Part shown: positions 40,749-46,081 of the stretch, one piece after another
How positions within the stretch are numbered: position 1 is the stretch's first letter
How the letters are laid out: each line of letters starts with the position of its first letter
From: Streptomyces milbemycinicus
GTDB taxonomy: Bacteria > Actinomycetota > Actinomycetes > Streptomycetales > Streptomycetaceae
DNA: 46,081 nt
NCBI RefSeq assembly: GCF_002154605.1
Contig: NZ_MUNE01000172.1
Span: 1-46,081 of the forward strand
Direction: 5' to 3'
Program-made: the position numbers and the translations under genes
Notes under the pieces: generated by a model
What the model saw: only the letters and a program-made list of their open reading frames with translations
Told to the model about the DNA's origin: nothing
The model's database searches: none

Positions 40749-41933
40749 ATGAGAGTGCTGCACATCATCTCGCGCCTCGGCGCGGGTGGCGCCGAACAGC
40801 AACTGCGGCTGCTGCTGCGCCACCTGCCCGCCCGTTGTGACGTCCTCACCCTGACCGCGCCCGGGGCCGCCGGCCACGGCATCCGGGCGGACGGTGTGCC
40901 CGTCACCCATCTGCCGATGGGTGTCCGCGACCCGATGGGGACGGCCCGGCTGGCGCGGTTCATCCGCGGCGGCGGCTACGACCTGGTGCACACCCATCTC
41001 TACCGGGCCTGTGTCCACGGCCGGATCGCCGCCCGGCTGGCGGGTGTCGGCGCTGTTGTCGCCACCGAGCACAGCCTGGGCGAGCGCCATATCGACGGCC
41101 GCCCGCTCACCGTCGGCACCCGCGCCCGCTATCTCGCCACCGAACGCCTGGGCTCGGCGACCGTCGCCGTCTCGGCCGCCGTCGCCGACCGGCTGCGCGG
41201 CTGGGGCGTCGCCAACCACCGCATCCACCTGGTGCCCAACGGGCTGGACGCCCGCCACTTCAGCTTCACCCCGGCCGCCCGCACGGCCGCCCGCGCACGC
41301 CTCGGAATCCCCCCGCACGCCTTCGTCGTCGGCGGGGTCGGCCGGCTGGTGGCGGCCAAGCGCTTCGATGTGGCGCTGCGGGCCGTCGCCGAACTGCCCC
41401 AGGCCCGGCTGCTGCTGGTCGGGGACGGACCCGAACGCACCGCGCTGCACGACCTGGCCGCCTGGCTCGGGGTGGCCGACCGGATCCGGCTGCTCGGCGA
41501 GCGCGACGGGGCGGTGGCCGGGACCGGGGACCGGCCCGCGGACATCCCCGGGCTGCTGGCCGCCATGGATGTGTTCGTCGCACCGTCCGCGGAGGAGGCG
41601 TTCGGGCTCGCCGCCCTGGAAGCCGTGGCGGCCGGGCTCCCGGTGCTCCACGGCGTCTGCCCGGCCCTCGACGAACTGCCGCCCGGCGCGGCCCCCGGCG
41701 CCCGCCGCATCGGGCCCGGCACCGCCGCCCTGGCCGACGCCCTGCGCGAGCGGGCCGCCGCCGGCCCCGTACGGCACCCGGTGCCCGCCGCCGTCGAGCG
41801 CTACGACATCGTCCGCACCGCCCGCCGCCTGGCCCTGCTGTACGAACGCTCCGTCAGCTGCGGGCCCGACGGCTGCGCCCGCGGCCCCGCCGTCACCCTG
41901 CGCTGGCCGCGGAGCGGTGCTCCCGCGGGCTGA
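40749..41933 (+). CDS. Glycosyltransferase family 4/1 (GT-B)
   Basis: 394 residues from ATG 40749, preceded by GGAAGATGGGG at rather long distance. The fold is GT-B: MRVLHIISRLGAGGAEQQLR, VHTHLYRACVHGRIAA, HRIHLVPNGLDARHFSF, the C-terminal VGGVGRLVAAKRFDVALRAV, LLLVGDGPERTALHDLAAWL and the donor-binding SAEEAFGLAALEAVAAGLPV. It transfers a sugar to a lipid or glycan acceptor in the cytoplasm. Sugar and acceptor unknown. Its 3' end overlaps the convergent AraC gene by 41 bases. Confidence 0.9.
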   Translation: MRVLHIISRLGAGGAEQQLRLLLRHLPARCDVLTLTAPGAAGHGIRADGVPVTHLPMGVRDPMGTARLARFIRGGGYDLVHTHLYRACVHGRIAARLAGVGAVVATEHSLGERHIDGRPLTVGTRARYLATERLGSATVAVSAAVADRLRGWGVANHRIHLVPNGLDARHFSFTPAARTAARARLGIPPHAFVVGGVGRLVAAKRFDVALRAVAELPQARLLLVGDGPERTALHDLAAWLGVADRIRLLGERDGAVAGTGDRPADIPGLLAAMDVFVAPSAEEAFGLAALEAVAAGLPVLHGVCPALDELPPGAAPGARRIGPGTAALADALRERAAAGPVRHPVPAAVERYDIVRTARRLALLYERSVSCGPDGCARGPAVTLRWPRSGAPAG

Positions 41934-42843
41934 CCCCGCGCACCCGCTTGAAGGCGGCGCTCAGCGCGAAGGAGCTGCCGTAGCCGACCCGCCGGGCCAC
42001 CGCCCCGAGGGTGGCGTCCGGCTCCCGCAGCAGATCGGCGGCCAGATCCAGCCGCCAGCCGGTCAGATACGCCATCGGCGGCTCGCCGACCAGCTCGGTG
42101 AACCGGCGGGCCAGCACCGCGCGGGAGATCCCGGCCTCCGCCGCCAGCAGCGCCACCGTCCACGGATGGCCCGGGTTGTTCTGCAGCAGCCGCAGCGCGC
42201 GGCCGACCACCGGGTCGCCCAGCGCCCGGTACCAGGCCGGGGCCCGCGCCTCAGGCCGCGCGAACCACGCCCGCAGCACCGAGATCAGCAGCAGATCCAG
42301 CAGCCGGTCCAGCACGGCCGTCTGGCCCGCCTCCTCCTTGACGATCTCCTCGCCGAGCCACGGCAGCAGCGGCGAATCGCAACGCTCACGCTCCAGCACC
42401 AGCAGCGGGGGCAGCGCGTCCAGCAGCCGCCGGCTGATCTCCCCGTCCATCCGGTACGTGCCGACCAGCACCGTCGCCGCACCGTGTTCGCTGTTGCCCC
42501 AGGTGCGCACGCCCAGCGCCATCCGCTCCGCCAGGTCCTCGCCCGCCGCGGTGCGGCACACCTCGCCCGGCAGGATCCATGCCTGGGGCTCGGTGGCCGG
42601 ATCGCCGGCCACCGTGTACGGATCGGGGCCGCGCACGACCGCCACATCCCCCGGGCCAAGACGCACCGCTTTTTGAGGCGCGCCCCGGTCCGGGACCACC
42701 CATGCCTCACCGCGCGCCACGGTCATCACACACAGCGGGGCCCGGTCCTCGATCCGTACCGACCAGGGCGGGTCCATCACCATCCGGAGCAGAAACGCCC
42801 CCCGGGCCCTCGGCCCGTCCAGGAGACCGGCGAGTGGATCCAT
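41893..42843 (-). CDS. AraC-family transcriptional regulator (cupin N-terminus)
   Basis: 316 residues from ATG 42843, which shares ATGA with the stop of the LacI gene (42842-42845 region), so translation is coupled. The N-terminal cupin domain is seen in RMVMDPPWSVRIEDRAPLCV and LGPGDVAVVRGPDPYTV. The two HTH motifs are WTVALLAAEAGISRAVLARR and LGAVARRVGYGSSFALSAAF followed by KRVRGVSPREHR. This cupin_6 group usually responds to small or electrophilic compounds. It overlaps the 3' end of the GT4 gene on the other strand by 41 bases. Confidence 0.9.
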   Translation of the reverse strand: MDPLAGLLDGPRARGAFLLRMVMDPPWSVRIEDRAPLCVMTVARGEAWVVPDRGAPQKAVRLGPGDVAVVRGPDPYTVAGDPATEPQAWILPGEVCRTAAGEDLAERMALGVRTWGNSEHGAATVLVGTYRMDGEISRRLLDALPPLLVLERERCDSPLLPWLGEEIVKEEAGQTAVLDRLLDLLLISVLRAWFARPEARAPAWYRALGDPVVGRALRLLQNNPGHPWTVALLAAEAGISRAVLARRFTELVGEPPMAYLTGWRLDLAADLLREPDATLGAVARRVGYGSSFALSAAFKRVRGVSPREHRSAASAG

Positions 42844-43856
42844 CACGCCCGCTGCCGCCGGTCGAGGGCGGCCGTCGAGCCCCGTACCACCAGATGGGTG
42901 GGCAGCACCCGCTGCGGAGGCTGCTCGCCCTCGGCGGCCGGGGTGGCCAGTATGCGGCACAGCAGATCGACGGCGGCCCGCGCACCATGCGCCTTGGGCA
43001 CCGAGACCGTGGTCAGCGGCGGCGCCGCCATCCCCGACAGGGCGATATCGTCACAGCCCACCACGCTCATCTCCTCCGGCACCCGCACCCCGCGCACCGT
43101 GAACCGGCTGATCAGCCCGAACGCGACGATGTCGTCGAACGCGAGCACCGCACTCGCCCCGCTGGCCAGCACCACATCGGCGGCCCCGGTCACCCCGCCG
43201 TCGAAATGCGGCGCCACGCTCCCCACCTGGACGATCTCCACCAACCCCGACGCGGCCACCGCCTCGACACCGGCCGCCCGCTCCCGCGCCGCCCACGAGC
43301 TGCGCGGCCCGCCGACGTACGCGATCCTGCGGTGGCCCAGCGCGTGCAGATGGGTCAGCGCATCGGTCATCCCCTCCACCAGATCGGCAGTGACGCATCC
43401 GAACCCGGGCTCCTTGCGGTGCAGCAGCACGATCGGCTTGTCGGTGAAGTCCCCGAGCGACGCCAGCTCCTCGCCGCTCAGATGCGGTGAACACAGCACG
43501 ATCCCGTCCACCTGCGGGGCCAGTGTGCGGATGGCGTCCAGCTCCAGGCCCTCGTCCCGCTCGGTGTCGCTCACGAACACCGTGTGGCCAAGCCCCCGGG
43601 CCCGCGCCTGCACCCCCTTGCAGATGTCCGCGAAGAAGGGGTTCAGCAGATCCGGGACGATCACGCCCAGATGGCCCGTACGCCCGGTGATCAGCCCGCG
43701 CGCCGCCTGGTTGGGCTGGTAGCCGAGCCGGTCGGCGGCGGCCCGCACCCGCTCGCGCGTCACGGGGCTCACCGCCCCGCCGGGCGCCAGGGCCCGCGAC
43801 ACGGTGGACGGGGACACCCCCGACGCCTTCGCGACGTCCCGAATCGTCACCTGCAC
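42843..43856 (-). CDS. LacI-family transcriptional regulator
   Basis: 337 residues from GTG 43856 (an in-frame GTG at 43850 is the alternative). The LacI HTH and hinge are at the very N-terminus: TIRDVAKASGVSPSTVSRAL, VRAAADRLGYQPNQAARGLI. The periplasmic-binding-like sugar domain follows (HLGVIVPDLLNPFFADICKG; VDGIVLCSPHLSG; RRIAYVGGPRSSWAARERAA; SVVGCDDIALSGMAAPPLTT). It senses a sugar or sugar-like molecule. It is divergent from the P450 gene 134 bases away and coupled to an AraC gene, so it may bind the region that holds the motif at 43915-43931. Confidence 0.92.
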   Translation of the reverse strand: MQVTIRDVAKASGVSPSTVSRALAPGGAVSPVTRERVRAAADRLGYQPNQAARGLITGRTGHLGVIVPDLLNPFFADICKGVQARARGLGHTVFVSDTERDEGLELDAIRTLAPQVDGIVLCSPHLSGEELASLGDFTDKPIVLLHRKEPGFGCVTADLVEGMTDALTHLHALGHRRIAYVGGPRSSWAARERAAGVEAVAASGLVEIVQVGSVAPHFDGGVTGAADVVLASGASAVLAFDDIVAFGLISRFTVRGVRVPEEMSVVGCDDIALSGMAAPPLTTVSVPKAHGARAAVDLLCRILATPAAEGEQPPQRVLPTHLVVRGSTAALDRRQRA

Positions 43857-43914
43857 GCCCCGAGGTTGGCACCCCGCTCCACCGGCGTCAAACAGGGCGT
43901 CCCCTGCCGTTGTG

Positions 43915-43931
43915 TTAGGAACTCTTAAGAG
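43915..43931. promoter_or_regulatory. TTAGGA-3-CTTAAGAG motif before the P450 gene
   Basis: ttaggaactcttaagag, 59 bases before the P450 start and 58 beyond the LacI start on the other strand. 14 of 17 bases match the element at 45276-45292 before the PKS gene; the 3 mismatches are all in the central triplet. Confidence 0.5.
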
Positions 43932-43990
43932 GCGGTTGCGAGACTTGCGCGGACCGGTTTTGTACCTGTCCGAGCTTGAATCGAGGCGTT

Positions 43991-45247
43991 GTGTCTCCCA
44001 CGGAAGCCACCCCCGCATCGTCCGCCAAAGCCAACAGGCCTCCCGACTTCATGGATCCGTCCTTCTGGCTGCGGCCGCGTGATGAGCGGGCCGAGGTGTT
44101 CGAGAAGCTGCGCGCGCTGCCGGGCCCGGAATTCGTTCCGCCGCGGCTGCCCTGGGGGCCGTTGGCATCCGGTTATTACGCGCTGTCGAAACACGCCGAC
44201 ATCTGCGAGGTGAGCCGCCGCCCTCAGGACTTCTCCTCGGAGGGCGCCACGGCGATCCTGCCGCCGGAGATGGACGAGTTCTATGGCTCCATGATCAACA
44301 TGGACAATCCGGAGCACTCCAGATTACGGCGCATCGTCGCGCGGTCGTTCGGCCGAGGAATGGTGCCCAAGTTCGATGCCATGTCCCGGCGGGTGGCCCG
44401 GCGGATCGTGGACGAGCTCATCGAGCGCGGACCCGGCGACTTCATCCGCCCGGCGGCGGAGATGCCGATCGCCGTCCTCAGCACCATGATGGGAATTTCG
44501 GGGGAAGACTACGAATTCCTCTTCGAGCGGACGAACACGATCATGGGAGGGGCTGATCCCGAACTCGCGGCCGACCCGGAGAAGATGGCGGCGGCGGTGC
44601 TGGGAGCCCTGCGAGACCTCGGAGACTACATCGGACGGCTCCGCGAGGACCGGCTCGCCCGTCCCGGCCCCGATGTGATCACCAAGCTGGTCCAGGTGCA
44701 GGAAGACGGAGAGCAACTGACCAACCAGGAACTGGTCTCGTTCTTCATCCTCCTCATCAACGCGGGCATGGAGACGACCCGCAACGTCATCGCCCAGGCC
44801 CTGGTTCTGCTGACCGAACATCCTGATCAGCGGCAACTCCTGCTGTCGGACTTCGAACTCCACGCGAGGGGCGCCGTCGAGGAGATCCTCCGGGTGGGCA
44901 CGCCCATCAACTGGATGCGCCGGACCGCGACCGGCGACTGCGAGATGAACGGCCATCGGTTCCGCAAGGGCGACGAGATCTTCCTCTTCTACTGGTCCGC
45001 CAACCACGACGAGAAGGTCTTCGAGGATGCGTACCGGTTCGACATCACACGGGACCCCAACCCGCATCTGTCGTTCGGCGCGGTGGGGCCGCACTTCTGC
45101 CTTGGTGCTCATCTCGCCCGGATCGAGATCATCGCCATGCTCCGCGAACTCCTCGCCTCACTGCCGGACATCCGCGTGGAGGGCGAGCCGGTCCGGCTGG
45201 CATCGAGCTTCATTGAGGGCTTCAAAGAGTTGAGCTGCACCTTCTGA
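43991..45247 (+). CDS. Cytochrome P450 of a polyketide cluster
   Basis: 418 residues from GTG 43991 (GAGG 6 bases upstream); a TTG at 43976 is less likely. The I-helix is LLINAGMETTRNVIAQAL (AGxETT), ExxR is EEILR, and the haem ligand is Cys370 in HLSFGAVGPHFCLGAHLARI. The haem loop has one more residue than the common FGxGxHxC, like the FGxxGxHxC seen in CYP125-type enzymes. It likely hydroxylates or epoxidises the polyketide made by the PKS that starts 96 bases downstream, or its side chain. Redox partners are not in the window. Confidence 0.95.
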   Translation: MSPTEATPASSAKANRPPDFMDPSFWLRPRDERAEVFEKLRALPGPEFVPPRLPWGPLASGYYALSKHADICEVSRRPQDFSSEGATAILPPEMDEFYGSMINMDNPEHSRLRRIVARSFGRGMVPKFDAMSRRVARRIVDELIERGPGDFIRPAAEMPIAVLSTMMGISGEDYEFLFERTNTIMGGADPELAADPEKMAAAVLGALRDLGDYIGRLREDRLARPGPDVITKLVQVQEDGEQLTNQELVSFFILLINAGMETTRNVIAQALVLLTEHPDQRQLLLSDFELHARGAVEEILRVGTPINWMRRTATGDCEMNGHRFRKGDEIFLFYWSANHDEKVFEDAYRFDITRDPNPHLSFGAVGPHFCLGAHLARIEIIAMLRELLASLPDIRVEGEPVRLASSFIEGFKELSCTF

Positions 45248-45275
45248 ACCACTCCTGGTGAAAGCGGGAGGTCGG

Positions 45276-45292
45276 TTAGGACAGCTTAAGAG
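45276..45292. promoter_or_regulatory. TTAGGA-3-CTTAAGAG motif before the PKS gene
   Basis: ttaggacagcttaagag, 51 bases before the PKS start. It is a near copy of the motif before the P450 gene. Both lie at the same distance (51 and 59 bases) upstream of their starts, which suggests a common activator site or promoter element. Confidence 0.5.
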
Positions 45293-45343
45293 AACCCGTC
45301 AAGAATGATCTTATCTCGGTCCCGCAAAGAGGAGGCGCCAGCG

Positions 45344-46081
45344 ATGGCGAAGGACGAGGCGAAGCTTCTCGACCACCTGAAGTGGGTCACGGCGGAACTG
45401 CGTGACACTCGTCGGCGTCTGCGCGAAGCGGAGTCCACGGAACCCGAGTCGATCGCGATCGTCGGAATGGCGTGCCGCTTTCCCGGCGGGGTCGAGAATC
45501 CGGACGACTTGTGGCAGCTGGTGGCGGCCGGAGGCGAAGGGCTGGCCGATTTTCCGGAGGACCGCGGCTGGGATCTGGAAAACCTGTTCGATCCCGATCC
45601 GGACAGCGCGGGTACGAGTTATGTGCGCCGGGGCGCCTTTCTGTCCGGCGCGGGGGGTTTCGACGCGGAATTCTTCGGTATTTCGCCGCGTGAGGCGGTG
45701 GCGATGGATCCCCAGCAGCGGCTGTTGCTGGAGACCGCCTGGGAGACGTTCGAACACGCCGGAATCGACCCGCACGGTCTCGTGGGGAGCAGCACGGGCG
45801 TCTACGCCGGTGTGACATCGCAGGAATACATGATGCTCACCGCCATGGCCGGCAGTGACGTGGAGGGTTACGCCGCTACCGGGAACCTCGCGTGTGTGCT
45901 GTCGGGGCGGGTGTCGTATGTGTTGGGGCTGGAGGGTCCCGCGGTGACGGTGGACACGGGGTGTTCGTCGTCGCTGGTGGCGCTTCACTCGGCGGTGCAG
46001 GCGTTGCGCGGCGGTGAGTGCTCGCTGGCGTTGGCGGGTGGGGTGACGGTGATGGCCACGCCGGGCGCCTTCGTGGAGTTC
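45344..46081 (+). CDS. Type I modular polyketide synthase, N-terminal end (truncated by window)
   Basis: The first 246 codons of a PKS. The ribosome site AAAGAGGAGG is 9 bases before ATG 45344. Residues 2-32 ([20 protein letters not shown] then TRRRLREAE) are a coiled-coil docking domain, so this protein accepts a chain from another PKS protein rather than starting synthesis. The ketosynthase follows: [67 protein letters not shown], with catalytic Cys207 in [13 protein letters not shown]. The usual residue before Cys is Ala, here Gly. Codons in the KS use more T/G in third position than neighbours, as is common for PKS genes. The rest lies beyond the window. Confidence 0.97.
   Translation, partial: MAKDEAKLLDHLKWVTAELRDTRRRLREAESTEPESIAIVGMACRFPGGVENPDDLWQLVAAGGEGLADFPEDRGWDLENLFDPDPDSAGTSYVRRGAFLSGAGGFDAEFFGISPREAVAMDPQQRLLLETAWETFEHAGIDPHGLVGSSTGVYAGVTSQEYMMLTAMAGSDVEGYAATGNLACVLSGRVSYVLGLEGPAVTVDTGCSSSLVALHSAVQALRGGECSLALAGGVTVMATPGAFVEF

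Noticed and set aside
40894..43722. 942-codon open frame on the plus strand
   Set aside because: It spans the GT4 gene in another frame and the antisense of AraC and LacI; Pro/Ser/Arg-rich low complexity.
1..46081. CRISPR arrays, tRNA or rRNA genes
   Set aside because: No regularly spaced repeats of 25-40 bases and no cloverleaf or rRNA-like sequence noticed on either strand; a tRNA search program would settle it.
45344..46081. Loading module of the polyketide synthase
   Set aside because: The N-terminal coiled-coil docking domain and an active-site Cys KS indicate an extending module; a KSQ or AT-first loading start is not seen.

Overview
High-GC actinobacterial chromosome, almost certainly Streptomyces. 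The evidence is strong G/C third-position bias, frequent GTG starts, 4-base stop/start overlaps, and many proteins of typical streptomycete families: SigK/RskA, GntR-HmgA, CitMHS, a CslA-like glycosyltransferase, small secreted peptides and a modular type I polyketide synthase. Two genes run off the window: a DUF4331 protein at the left edge (minus strand) and a polyketide synthase at the right edge (plus strand). I saw no rRNA, tRNA, CRISPR array or intact insertion sequence.

Layout. 0-3.6 kb: exported DUF4331 protein divergent from an ECF sigma factor (SigK type) and its zinc-containing membrane anti-sigma factor, then a small conserved protein. 3.7-8 kb: a 20-bp perfect inverted repeat, a stand-alone Type ISP C-terminal domain protein, GntR regulator and homogentisate dioxygenase, with a nested operator facing a divergent TetR gene. 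8.1-13.4 kb: molybdopterin oxidoreductase, citrate transporter, MFS transporter, then a short inverted-repeat element. 13.4-18.8 kb: small regulators (TetR, ArsR, MerR), a DinB-like protein, a methyltransferase, a small secreted peptide and a decayed zone with gene remnants. 18.8-24.4 kb: MaoC hydratase, a Cys-pair protein, a large secreted penicillin-acylase-family enzyme and a LysR regulator. 24.4-30 kb: acyl-CoA island, with SDR, acyl-CoA ligase and TetR in one direction and acyl-CoA dehydrogenase plus an APH-like kinase in the other. 30-37.4 kb: secreted peptide, quinone oxidoreductase, a DUF202/NUDIX group, a 171-bp MITE-like element, an FAD dehydrogenase and a YedY-like molybdoenzyme with its cytochrome b. 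37.5-43.9 kb: GH6 glucanase convergent with a CslA-like synthase, a GT4 glycosyltransferase, and a coupled LacI-AraC regulator pair. 43.9 kb to the end: cytochrome P450 and the first 246 codons of a modular PKS, i.e. the left edge of a polyketide gene cluster.

How they work together. The acyl-CoA island looks like one regulon. A palindrome with core ACCGACTGGT, or the relative TACCGGCCGGTA, lies in or next to promoter-like sequence before the SDR/ligase/TetR operon, the kinase/dehydrogenase operon, the molybdopterin oxidoreductase and the FAD dehydrogenase. The TetR protein encoded at 27.1 kb is the obvious candidate regulator. A second operator type (CTAAGCG..TGCTCA) links the MaoC gene to another TetR gene. 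At the right end, a 17-bp motif (TTAGGA-3-CTTAAGAG) precedes both the P450 and the PKS and may be the cluster's own control element.
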